Shown: positions 22,860 to 33,800 of the stretch, piece by piece | Position numbering within the stretch: the stretch's first letter is position 1 | How the letters are laid out: every line of letters begins with the position of its first letter | DNA from: Castanea sativa | Taxonomy: Eukaryota > Streptophyta > Magnoliopsida > Fagales > Fagaceae | Direction: 5' to 3' | DNA: 64,000 nt | Assembly (NCBI RefSeq): GCF_040712315.1 | Contig: NC_134020.1 | Coordinates: 13,295,251 to 13,359,250, forward strand | Notes under the pieces: model-generated | Seen by the model: the letters and a program-made list of their open reading frames with translations, nothing else | What the model was told of the DNA's origin: nothing | The model's database searches: none | Translations under genes and position numbers: made by a program

Positions 22860-23465
22860 TTTTTGTCGATCACAAGAAAGTCCAAATTAAGCGGATATTG
22901 TTTTCAGTCACCCAAATTTTCAGATTGAGTGGATAAAGTTCTCAATTGTCCTACCAGATTGCGTGGATATAGTTCTCGGTTGCCCCAAGATTTCCAAATT
23001 GAACGGATATAGTTCGCAGTTGCCTCTAGATTTTTAGATTGAGTGGATACAGTTCTCAGTCGCCTCCAGATTTCCAGATTGAGCAAATATAATTCCTAGT
23101 CACCTCTAGATTTCTAGATTGAGAAAATATAGTTCTCAGTCACCTCTAGAGCAGATATAGTTCTTGGTCGTCCCAAGATTTCTAGATTGAGCGGATATTG
23201 TTCTCAGTCGCCCCAGATTTGCAGATTGAGTGGATAGAGTTTTCAATCATCCTACTAGATCGAACGAATATATTTCTCGGTTGCCCCAAGATTTCTGGAT
23301 TGAGCGAATAGAGTTTTCAATCATTCCACTAGATTGAGCGGATAGAATTCTCAATCATTCCACTAGATTTAGCAGATAGAATTCTCAATCATTCCACTAG
23401 ATTGAGCAGATAGAGTTCTCAGTCACCTAAGTTTCAGATTGAGCAGATATGGTTCTCAAACATTG
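22860..23465 (+). repeat. Tandem array of about 16 units, 35-44 bases each
   Basis: Unit consensus about AGATTGAGYGGATATAGTTC followed by TCAGTCRCCYCWAGATTTC. I counted 16 units by their TTCTCAGT-like core. The last units alternate with a shorter TCAATCATTCCACTAGATTG form. It lies between the antisense PMD gene and the 3' LTR. The reading 23086-22904 (minus) is a repeat-encoded frame, not a gene. Confidence 0.85.
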
Positions 23466-24257
23466 ACACTCAAGCCTCTACATAGGTTCATCAATCATCA
23501 AGCAGACTAGATGTCAACATTTCTCATTTTTTGTAAAACAATAAAATACTAGTTCTATGTCCCAAGGTTCTAGGTTCTAGGGTTAGGAAATCTTTGAAAA
23601 ATCAACCACGATTAAATCATGGTTAGCAAAATTAGTGACTTTGTCTTACATTGACATTCGCTTTCCAAGTTCTGTTAATGAGGGGCATTCTATAGATACT
23701 CAATTTGGCATCCATAATTTAATTTTGGAAGATGACTAAAATGATCATTCTAAATACCCAAAAATCATAATTGCATTTCATGCATTAAATCATTCATCAC
23801 ATATCATAAAAATGATCTTAAGACTCCAACAATCACGACAATATGCCAGATGCCCAAATCAGATTGTTGGATTGAAAGATATCACGAGATCAAGTTTTCA
23901 CGGTTTGCACGCATTGTATGTGGGCGAAGCTGATCACGTGTGATTACTTAAAGTTAATTCTAATTGGTCAACAATTAAAATTAATTAAGCAACTTATATG
24001 ACTGGCTATTGGATTTGATAAGCTTGGTTGCATAGGAATAAAATGGATAATCAGATAATAAGGGAGATGTTGATAATTGAGCTTTTTTAAAAATAATTAT
24101 CTTCAGATAATTGTTATTTTAAGGACCTGATTATCAAATTAAAAAGGATTTATTGTGGAATATGAGTTGAAAATATGTCCAAATGCAATTCTCGATTCAT
24201 AAAATCCCTAAAAATAGTCCAAAATGAACCAAAAGAGAAAACTAGGCCGAGCACTCA

Positions 24258-24341
24258 AGAGTGCCAATCGGCACTTGTAGAGTGCCAAATAGCACTTGGC
24301 AAGTGCCGATCGGCACTTCCATAGTGACGATTGGCACGGGT
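24258..24341 (+). repeat. Cluster of AAGTGCCGATCGGCACTT palindromes in U3
   Basis: AGTGCCAATCGGCACT, AGTGCCAAATAGCACTT, AAGTGCCGATCGGCACTT and AGTGACGATTGGCAC follow each other. The cluster ends about 125 bases before the TATA box. The 5' LTR lacks it at the matching place. Confidence 0.9.
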
Positions 24342-24465
24342 TCCAAATGTGGCCCAGAAACTTTTAGATCAAGCTAAAACACATCAGATTCGAATTTTTA
24401 GGGATAAAAATTCGACCTGATTCGTATTTGAACAGATCTCGCATATTTTCTAAGCACAAAACCTC

Positions 24466-24473
24466 TATAAATA
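24466..24473 (+). promoter_or_regulatory. TATA box of the Tat 3' LTR
   Basis: CTCTATAAATAGAG is a canonical plant TATA context and aligns with the degenerate copy at 10825. Confidence 0.65.
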
Positions 24474-24949
24474 GAGAATTAAAATAATAAATTAGCACCT
24501 CTCTCTCTCCCCTTTTTATGTTAAAGAGATTCTAGAAGCTTTGTTTTAGGAATTTCTTTTCTGTTAAATGACCCTATTTTAGATCTCAAAGAGATTCATT
24601 CTCCTTGATTTCTAAAATAATCCCCTCTTGTAGAATACATTCATGTAGGTATGTTCTTACTTTACTTTCCATAAACATGATTTTGCTTTTATTTTACTTC
24701 CATAAACATGCTCCCTTTTCTACTTCATCTTCTATGAATATATCTTTTCTTCTTGTATGGATAGCCATGTTTTTAATCTGTTATTGCATGCTCTCTTTTT
24801 GCTTTTGAAAAATTCACATGATTAGTTTAAATTTCAATGTGTTGATTGATTAACATGCATAGATCTAGGGTTAAATTTCTTCTTAAGATTTTAGATCTGC
24901 AAGAAAATCTATCACAAAAGTTTCATTTGTTTTTTAGACTAAAACAAGA

Positions 24950-25570
24950 CTTGTATTTTTCATATAAATTCAATCTATGTTTTTCAAAACTAAAACCAGA
25001 TCTGTATTTTTCATATAATTTCAATTTATATTTTTTTCAAAACTAAAACCAGATCTGTATTTTTCTCCATGTTTTTCAAAAAAAAAATTGATCTTTTTTT
25101 TTACAAAAATCTGATCAGTATTTTTTTCATAAAAAACTGGTCTATATTTTTTACAAAAATCTTATATGTATTTTTTTTCATAAAAAACTGATCTTTATTT
25201 TAAATAGAAATCTGATCTGTATTTTCTTTTTCATAAAAAACAGATCTGTATTTTTTACAAAAATCTGATCTGTATATCTTTTTCATTAAAAACTGATCTG
25301 TATTTTAATAAGAATCTGATCTGTATTTTTTTACAAAATTCTGATCTGTATTTTTAATAAAAATCTAATCTGTATTTTCTTTTTCACAAAAACTTATCTG
25401 TATTTTTTTACAAAAAGCTGATTTGTATTTTTTTCAGAAAAATCCGATCTGTATATTTTTAATAAAAATCTGGTCTGCATTTTTAATAAAAATCTGATTT
25501 GTATTTTTTTAATAAAAAATCTGATCTATTTTTTTTAATAAAACCAAATCTGTATTTTTCATAAAAAAAT
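24950..25570 (+). repeat. AATCTGATCTGTATTTTT minisatellite in Tat LTR
   Basis: About 18 degenerate units of 25-40 bases (AAAAATCTGATCTGTATTTTTT with CATAAAAAACTGATCTG variants). They lie downstream of the TATA box. This is the counterpart of the array at 11240-12000, but with a different dominant unit. Confidence 0.85.
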
Positions 25571-25968
25571 TTACATTTTCATAAGAAATCTGTTTTCTCT
25601 CACATTTATAAATATAAAACTAGATCTGAATTTTTATTAAAATTTCTTTTTTTTTTTAATGGAAATTCAGATCTAAGCTTTTCATCAAGCATTCTCATCA
25701 AATTTTTTTCATACAAAACAAGGTTGCAGATCTAAGGTTCTTAAATAATATTTTAACCCTAGATTAAGAATTTGATATGGCATTTGTCGCATATCATTTA
25801 ACATTTTGAATATGGGTATTTAATGCTCATTTAGAGTCGGAGTTGAATCCATTGAAGTTTGAGAGTAACATGACAGCCTTAAGAAGTTCTTCAAGAGGGG
25901 CCAAAGAGAGTTGGAGTTGATTTTGGCTCCTAAAGGATGACATGCTATTGCTTTGTTGAGTGGCTAGC

Positions 25969-27034
25969 TGATAGATAAATACTTGTTTGTATCGCATACA
26001 AAACTTACACAGCTGAAAAATAACGGATCTATTTCATCTATAAAAGCTAACATGTACTATTTAAGTTTAAGAATGTGAGAACAAGAGAGTGTACCTTGGA
26101 GCGGTAAATTTCAAAACCGAAGATCAGAAGCAGTTGGGAACACTTCCAATCTTCACTCCAATTCCACTAACGCCCAAAATGTGTGGTCTCTCAATCAGTT
26201 TTCAAAGGGAGATTGTCAAAGTGTCTAGCACTTCTTACACACCATTTTACAATAGTGTTCTATCTTTTTCACACTTTTCACCTATTGAAAAATTCTGTAT
26301 GTTTCTTCTTTTGTATCTAATTGATTATCTAATTGGGCTAGCCTTTTGGGCCTTTCCAATTGGGCTTAAGTGTGTGGCTTGGAGTGGGACCAAAAGGGAC
26401 CAATAAGACACTAGCTCCAATGGACCTTTGGCTTTTCTTTCAACTCTTGACAAGTCCAAAGTTACCATTAACTATATTTAATACCACTATATAAATATAG
26501 TTGCACTCTAGACCTTATTTATAAATTATATCCCAAGACTTTATTGTACATGCAACCCCTTCATAAAATATTTGTAGTAATACAAAGTCATGAATGTAGA
26601 CTGCCACTTTGTAGATTACTACATCTTAATTCCTTGAGTACCCGGTTTAATCCTTTAAGTTATTCATCATATATTTATGAAATCCAATTCCATAAACATA
26701 TACTTTAGTAACTTCTTACTAAAGTAGTTAGGTCTAACTCTCTGAATAATCAAACCCATTAAACTTATCTCAAGGGAATATTTTGTATCTCCATTAAGAG
26801 ACTATGAATTTCATCTTGAGAATATATGTTCCATCAACACTAAGGGTCCATTTGGATAGAACTTATTGCTGAAAACTGAAAACTGAAAACACTGTAGCAA
26901 AATAATTTTTAAATGTGTGAATAGTGCCGTGGAACCCATTTTTAATGAAAAAGTTGCTGAAAAGTGAAATTTATGGGTCTATGAACAGTGCACGAATGCA
27001 CTGTTCATGAGGAATTAGTCAACAACTACGGCTG

Positions 27035-27079
<45 letters not shown>

Positions 27080-27675
27080 GAAAACGCTGAAACGCAGCCC
27101 AGATAAGTTGAATCCAAACGCCCTCTAAATGTAGTTGCCTAACATACCGAGGTTTTGACCGTAACTTTAGATCTCACTCTTGATATATCAAAGCAACCTA
27201 CACTTCATGATCAGATCCATTATCCTCTCAAGATTAAGAGTTTATGCAAATATAAGTCGTGAGTTTATTATTCATTTGACAGTCGTTAGAAGGATAATAA
27301 ATCTCACAGCGGTCCAATTCAATATATCTTAACTCTTAAGACATCTCAACATAGCAACTAGAAATCTCCATTTCCATGATCAAGACAAATCATCTTAGTT
27401 GATATGTTATAGTATTCGTAGATGAAATACCCAATTTCATCACCGACTACGAACTATAATTCTGAGTTTATAAAGAACTTGTGATTTATATCTTTTGTGA
27501 CTTTTCACATAAATCACATACTATGCATCTCATGAACTATATGACAATGTCCCAATATTCATATTACCATTATTTTTAGATAATAATAAAACCACTTTAT
27601 TGATCACAACATTAAGTCATACATAATGTCATACATAGCATCAACCAATAGGATTTAAGGGCACTAATCCTAACA
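25969..27675 (-). mobile_element. Solo LTR, copia family A, with CTAGC/CTAGT target duplication
   Basis: The plus strand starts TGATAGATAAATAC and ends CACTAATCCTAACA. Flanks are CTAGC (25964-25968) and CTAGT (27676-27680), a 5-base duplication with one transition. Without the MITE at 26844-27125 and its TAA, the length is about 1422 bases, matching the complete family A LTR at 52835-54259. The body is collinear with the other copies. Confidence 0.85.
26844..27125. mobile_element. Tourist-like (PIF/Harbinger) MITE
   Basis: It begins GGGTCCATTTGGATAG and ends with CAAACGCCCTC, imperfect inverted ends sharing TTTGGAT. It is flanked by TAA on both sides (26841-26843 and 27126-27128). It interrupts the family A LTR at CACTAA|ATGT, where intact copies read ACACTAAATGTGG. 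Internally there is an 11-base perfect inverted repeat (TGAACAGTGCA / TGCACTGTTCA, four-base loop) near 26982-27007 and a poly-A run of about 41 bases (27036-27076). No coding capacity. Confidence 0.85.
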
Positions 27676-27679
27676 CTAG

Positions 27680-29122
27680 TCACTTATATCCATTTGGACG
27701 AGTGTGCTTAGATGATCCACAGTAATGGCAGAAATGTGGCTTCTTTGGTTGAGACTCTGCTTAGTCTCTTTCTTAACAACCTTAAGGGGTGCTCCTAGAG
27801 TGGATTTCCCTTATCATTTTTATCGTCACTCATATTTTCTGTTTTAGGTTTAGTTACCTCACAGTTATCATTATTAGCAAGGGGGACAAAAATGACTCTA
27901 TTTAAAGCATTGGAAGAGGTATTGTAAGAAGAGAGAGAATGATCATACTCGAGATTTGTCTTGTCAGATACAGACTTCTAAAAGTTGAGCATTTCATCTA
28001 GCTTGGCACTTGAGGTCCTTTCCAATTTTGCATCCAGTTTCTTGGTCTTTTCAGCAAGAAAGTTGTTTTCAAACCTTAGCGCTCTGATGGTTAGATTAGC
28101 TTAATCAACCTTGGTGGAAAATTCCTCTCGTTCCAACTCCACTTCACTTAGCTACCTTGTAGCTAATTTGTAAAGCTTCTCATGCTTCTCGGAAACTCTG
28201 ATGACATAGAATAGGCAATGTCATCTTGTTCATCCATCTTCTTAAACTTGGATTCCATCAGCTCTTCTTTCTCATCAACCAGCTCTACTACTTCCTCAAG
28301 AGACTCAATGGTAGCTATGAAAATGCTCACTATTCCTTCTTAATCACTATCATCAGAATTTGCCTCTAATTCTGTATCACTCAAGGTGGCAACTAAGGCT
28401 TTGCTCTTGCCAATGGATTTGAGATATGTGGGACATTCTTGCTTCATATGTCCATATCCTTGACATCCATAGCACTTTGGCCCAGCAGGAACATTATTGC
28501 CTTGTCCAACATCTTTGAATTCTCTCTTGCCTTTGTCTAGGGACTTGAACTAAGAAAATCCAGATTGTTTGCAATCCTTGTCACTTGCCTTGACATTCAC
28601 ATTCTTGATGAACTTCTTAAATTGTCTGGTGATATATGATTTGAACTTAATGTCCTTATCTTTAGAAGATTCATCGTTATCATCATTCTTGGCCTTCAAA
28701 GCCATGTTCTTACTTTTGCTACCCTTGCCAACCCTTACTAATCCTAGTTCATAGGTTTGCAAATTCTCAATCAGTTATGTCAAAGGAATAGAGTCAAGAT
28801 CCTTTGATTCTTCTATGACAGTGATCTTGGCATGAAATCTCTCTAGAAGAGATCTGAGAATCTTTCTAACAGTCTTGGGCTCTGGAATTTGTTCTCAAAG
28901 ATTAAATGATGAATTCACTATTTCCTTGAGCTTGGCATAGAATTTATCGAATGACTCATCATCATCCATCATTATTTCCTCAAAAATGGTAGTGAGCCTT
29001 TGGAGTATGGAGTTTTTAACAGCTTTTTTGCTCTTGTAGGTATTTTGAAGAATAGTGCATGCTTCCTTTGCATTGTCAGTGGAGGAGATCTTCTTGAATT
29101 CCTCAAAATGTGAAGGCACCAA
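27680..29122 (-). pseudogene. SIRE-like copia gag remnant
   Basis: The frame from 29122 begins inside gag (EEFKKISSTDNAKEACTIL, the UBN2-type gag fold). It continues through TVRKILRSLLERFHAKITVIEE and QTYELGLVRVGKG, then a lysine-rich linker, and reaches KCYGCQGYGHMKQECPTYLK near 28490-28430. That is a CX2CX4HX4C zinc knuckle with all metal ligands present. Acidic coiled-coil-like sequence (ESLEEVVELVDEKEELMES) follows to about 28230. At least five in-frame stops occur. Gag of this type packages the element RNA. The N-terminal part and the start codon are deleted. The continuation beyond the solo LTR (25968-25839) gives the SIRE-type linker. Confidence 0.75.
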
Positions 29123-29130
29123 TTAAACTA

Positions 29131-29495
29131 AATGCAGTGAAAATTAAATTGACACAATGATTTGTTTAAAAATGGGAAAAATCTCTTGCAATACAAAAAC
29201 TCCACTGGGTAATTTTAAGGTCACTACTCCTAAGAATCTACAACAATCAAGCGATTACAAGTATAAGGAATCTTACAACTACCCTGGCCTATCCTAAAAT
29301 TCTAATCTACAATTGAACCTTTGCTCCAATACCCAATTGGACTTGATCTTGTAGTAGCCTTCATTCCCTTGATGTAAAAATCTCCATTCTATGACTAACC
29401 CTTTCGCACGGATCCTAGTACGTGACTAACTTCGGCAACTTGAATGAATGTTGTTGGTTGCAAGGTTCTTCACTTCATCAACTTGAAGATCAGGA
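29131..29495 (-). repeat. Family C LTR fragment
   Basis: On the plus strand AATTGACACAATGATTTGTTTAAAAATGGG through CTTCACTTCATCAACTTGAAGATCAGGA matches the family C LTR at 52530-52830 and about 60800. It is cut at 29495 by the copia element that starts TGTTGGGG at 29496. Confidence 0.75.
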
Positions 29496-30333
29496 TGTTG
29501 GGGTTTATGCCCTAAAATCCAATTTAATGGCATGTCATAAATAATTAAATTGTTTAACTATATGAGACTATCTATAAATGAACTAATAGAACATTGTCTT
29601 ACTCCATGAGATGCATTGTATGTGATTTATGTGATTTAGTCACAAAAGATGTAAATCACAAGTTCCTTGTAAACTCAAAATATAGTTCGTAGTCGGTGAT
29701 GAAATTGGGCGCTTCATCTGTGAAGACTATAACATATCAACTAAGATGATTTGTCTTGATCATGGAAGTGGAGACTTCTAGTTGGTATGTTGATATATTT
29801 TAAGAGTTAAGACATATTGAACTGGACCGCTGTGAGATTTATTATTCTCCTAACTACTTTCAAATGAATAATAAATCTCACGACTTCTATTTACATCAAC
29901 TCTAAATCCTGAGAGAATAATGGACCTGATTATGAGATGTAGGTTGCTTTGATATATCAAGAGTGAGATCTATTAGTCACAGTCAATACCTCACTATATT
30001 GGGCAGTCGCATTTAGTGTTGATGGAACATATATTCTCAGGATGGAATTCATAATCTCTTAATGGAGATATAAAATATTCCCTTGAGATAAGTTTAATAG
30101 GTTTGGTTAATCAAAGAGTTGGCCCCAACCACTTTAGTAAGGAGTTATTAAAGTATATATTTGTGGAATTGGATTTCATAAATATATGATGAATAACATT
30201 AAGGATTAGACCGGGTACTCAAGGATTAAGATGTAGTAATCTTCAAAGTGGCAGTCTATATTCATGATTTTGTATTACTACGAATATTTTAATGAAGGGG
30301 TTGCATATATAATAAAGTCTTGGGATATAATTT
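29496..30333 (+). repeat. 5' LTR, B-type, truncated after GATATAATTT
   Basis: Starts TGTTGGGGTTTATGCCCTAA. After about 110 bases it becomes collinear with the family A LTR (CCATGAGATGCATTGTATGTG). It ends at GGGATATAATTT and joins leader sequence (AAAACAAGGGTTGTATCTCAC). Confidence 0.75.
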
Positions 30334-30862
30334 AAAACAAGGGTTGTATCTCACAACCTCTATTGTCGGTTTATAGTAGTATGATTAAGCACCTCGCCTT
30401 GGCGTATATGCCTTGCTCCCTTCGGAGGGTGTTTAATTCATGGTACTACAAAATAAACTTCTTAATGATGGATGATATGTGTTTTAACATTAAGAATGAC
30501 CACGCTACCGTGGAGTTACTTAATGACTCACATAGAATTTAGTCAATGGTGTACACTAGACTAAGTTTAATGTTAAACTCCCTTCGGAGCTATGTCATTA
30601 TTACTTAGAGGTTAAAGGGAATACGGCATGTTATTAGTGTTTGATATGAGTTATCATGATAGCACTAATAATGAGAATAGTTCTCAATCAATCATAGTGT
30701 TTATAATTTACTTGCTTCTAAGAAATTTTAAACATGAGATTGAATTGTCGTTGCATATTTTATATTATGGTTTTATTAAGGTTCCATACTATATGTTTTA
30801 CGCTAAATTGATAATGTCCAGTTTACTTATTATATTCATATTTATTATTTTCAGATTTTATC
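30334..30862 (+). other. Copia leader, primer site lost
   Basis: Matches the leader of the complete element from about 54845 on (GTTGTATCTCACAACCTC; GTGTTTGATATGAGTTATCATGATAGCACTAATAATGAG). The first several hundred leader bases, including the primer site, are deleted. The 30628-30876 open frame is leader sequence, not a gene. Confidence 0.6.
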
Positions 30863-33800
30863 ATGGCATCATTTAGCCCACTTGTTGCTATTCTTAATCA
30901 AAACAAACTCATTGGATCCAACTATGTTGACTAGAAAAGAAATTTGGATATTGTTCTTATTGTTGAAGAGCACAAATTTGTGCTTACTCAACCATGTCCT
31001 AGCTTTCCATCATTAGATACTCCTATTGAGGAAAAACAACGATATGATCATTGGCAAAAATCTAATGAGATGGTCAAGTGTTATATCTTAGCATCTATTT
31101 CAAATGTTCTATAGTATCAAATGCAAGATGTAGAATTAGCTTTGGACATTATGCTAAGTCTAAAGGAGATGTTTGGTGAGCAAGGTAGTTTTGCAAGGCA
31201 AGAAACTATTAGGCAAATTTATAATACCAAAATGGCTGAAGGCACTTCAGTTAGAAAGCATTGTCTTAGGATGATATCTAATTTGAATACATTGGAAGCT
31301 TTAGGTGCCGATATTGATGAAGAATCCTAAGTGGATATGATACTCCAGTCACTACCGAAATCATTTAAAGAATTCAGACTGAATTATAATATAAACAAAA
31401 AGGTTTATTCATTGTCTGAATTGATGAATGAGTTGGTGGCAGTGGAAGGCATCCTTGGTACTTCTAGTGTTGAAGCCAATATGGGTGAAGCTTCTACTTC
31501 TCAACCTAAGTCGAAAGGCAAGGGTAAGAAGAAGAAGAAGAAGGATTTCACCAAGCAATACGGTAAACAAATTGCCTTAGGAGTTACCAACAAAGGAAAG
31601 AAAATCAAAGGAAAGTATTTCCATTATGGTGAGAAAGGACATTGGAAGAGGAATTGTCCAATCTTCAAAGTGCCAAGAATAAGGGTATGAAAAGTTCATC
31701 TCTTCTAGAAATATATTTAGTACAGAATCCCACGGATTCCTGGTGTGTGGATTCAGGTTATACTAATCATATCTGCGATTCTTTGCAGGGGTTTCAGGAG
31801 ACCAGAAAGTTGAACGAGGGAGAACTATTTCTTACTTTGGTTGATAGGAGCAAGATTCCAGTTGTAGCTGTTGGAATGTTCAATTTATGTTTTAATTTTA
31901 GAGTTTTAATATTGGAAGACTGTCTGTATGTACCTAACATTCGTTGGAATTTAATTTCTACAACTGATTTAGGTAAGCATGTATATTATGTTATTCTGAA
32001 AGACAATATTCTAATTAAGAAGGATAAAATGTTTATCTGTTCTGGCAATATTGTGGATAGTCTTTATATTTTAACTCCTGATAAGCATGAATTATACAAT
32101 TCTAAATTAGATGATAAATCTCATGTGAAATCATTAAAGGTAAAGTTTCCTTCTTCTAATGATGCATATCTTTGGCACTTGCGTTTGGTTCATATTAATT
32201 CAAATAGGATTCAAAGACTCATCAAAGATGGACTCTTAGAGCCATTGGACTTTGATGATTTTCCAGTTTGTGAATCTTATTTGGAGGGTAAAATGGCAAA
32301 ACGACCTTTTAATGCAAAAGGTAGAAGAGCCTAAGAGTTGCTTCAATTAATTCATACAGATGTATGTGGTCCTATGTCAACCTAAGTGAAAGGAGGTTAT
32401 GAGTACTTTATCACTTTTACGGATGATTACTTAAGATATGGTTATATGTACCTAATAAGACGGAAGTCCGAAACCTTTGAAAAGTTCAAAGAGTTTAGGG
32501 CTGAAGTTGAGAATCAATTGAGTAAACGCATAAAGCCCATTCGATCTGATCTATGTGGCGAATACCTTCTTGGGAATTTCAAGGATTATCTAATTCAAAA
32601 TGGGATTGTATCCCAATTGACAACACCTGGAACTCCACAACAAAATGGTGTAGCAAAAAGAAGAAATAGGACTTTTTTAAAAATGGTTAGGTCCATAATG
32701 AGTCATTCAACTTTACCAGTTTCCTTTTGAGGATATGCACTAAAAAATGCAATCCATATTTTGAATTTGGTTCCATTAAAATCTATTCCCAACACACCCA
32801 AGGAATTGTGGAGTGGGTGCAAGCCTAGTATGAAATATCTCCTCATTTGGGGATGTCCAGCACATGTGTTGAAAGGAAAGTTTGATAAGTTGGAAGCAAA
32901 AACAGAAGTATGCATGTTTTTAGGGTATTCAAAGGAAACTAAGGGTTATTTATTCTATAATCATAAAGATAACAAAGTGTTTGTTAGCACTTATGCTGAA
33001 TTCTTGGAAGATGATTATGTGAATAATTTTAATCCTAGAAGCAAAGTTGTTTTGGTTGAAATAGATGAACCTGTAGTTGAACAACCAATGGATGAAACTA
33101 GAGATAATGTGTTTGTATTAGATACACCACAAGATACTACTCATGAGATGTATAGTACACAGGTGCCTCGTCTTAGTGGGAGGATTGTTCAGCCACCTAT
33201 AAGATTTATAGGTTTGGGAGAAGCTTATGAAGCTATCTTAGGAGAGGCTGAATCTAATCCTTACACTTATGAAGAAGCAATGAATGATATAGATGCACAT
33301 CATTGGATCCAAGCTATGAAATCTGAATTGGATTCTATGTATTCCAATCATGTATGGGTGTAAAGGCACCTAACGACATTAAACTTGTTGGTTGCAAATG
33401 GGTTTACAAGAGAAAGAGAGGGATAGATGGAAAAGTTGAAACCTTTAAAGTAAGACTAGTGGCGAAAGGGTATACACAAAAGGAAGGTATTGACGATGAT
33501 GAAACTTTTTCGCTAGTAGCCATACTTAAGTCTATTAGAATTCTCTTATCCATTGCTTTTCATTATGATTATGAGATTTGACAAATGATTGTCAAGACTG
33601 CATTTCTTAATGGCAATCTTGAAGAAGAAATCTACATGATACAAACAGATGGTTTTATAGCAAAGAACCAAGAGCATATGGAATGCAAGTTGAAAAGGTC
33701 TGTTGGGGACATATTTTTATGTAATTGGCATATCCTTTGACAAAACGCACTTGTATTTGGGTAAGTCTAAGTAGGTTCAAGAAGATCATTATAAGTGGTT

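Larger units (their letters stand above)
10347..25838 (+). mobile_element. Non-autonomous Tat-lineage Gypsy element with antisense PMD gene
   Basis: Two related LTR-like blocks (10347-12416 and 23880-25838) share the run AGAATAAAGTGGATAACCAGATAA / GGAATAAAATGGATAATCAGATAA, a CTCTAtAAATAG TATA region and an AGATCTG-rich tail. The first is followed by TGGCAACTCCAC (primer-site motif) and gag remnants (12514-13111). No protease, reverse transcriptase or integrase is visible. Antisense to the element, and before the second LTR, lies a broken plant-mobile-domain gene (21960-18964). Antisense PMD ORFs between pol and the 3' LTR are known for Tat elements. A solo LTR (13614-16003) is nested inside. 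Because the two LTRs differ in content (one has a palindrome cluster the other lacks), they may come from sister subfamilies or from recombination. Confidence 0.6.
23880..25838 (+). repeat. Second (3') LTR of the plus-strand Tat element, truncated
   Basis: Collinear with 10347-12416. It includes CGCATTGTATGTGGGCGAAG near the start, GGATAATCAGATAATAAG, TATA box 24466-24473, TTTTAGATCTCAAAGAG, the AGATCTG array and GGGTATTTAATGCTCATTTAGAGTC. It stops at 25838, where the sister LTR continues for about 290 more bases, and joins minus-strand SIRE-like gag sequence directly. The LTR start is approximate. Confidence 0.6.
25839..29495 (-). mobile_element. SIRE-like copia fragment: partial LTR plus gag
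   Basis: Minus strand order: family C LTR piece (29495-29131), then gag (29122-27680, continuing at 25968-25839). The last part of the LTR, the primer site and the start of gag are missing, so LTR and gag are joined by a deletion at about 29125. A solo family A LTR (25969-27675) splits the gag. The empty site can be read from the related gag at about 63620: GTGGCTAACCACTTGTAGC there against GTGGCTAG and CACTTATATCC here. The left end at 25838 abuts the truncated Tat LTR. Confidence 0.7.

Noticed and set aside
26089..26406. Recurring short ORF with DYLIGLAFWAFPIGLKCVAW, also at 5310-5128
   Set aside because: It recurs because both places are family A LTR copies; other copies break it, so it is LTR sequence and not a conserved gene.
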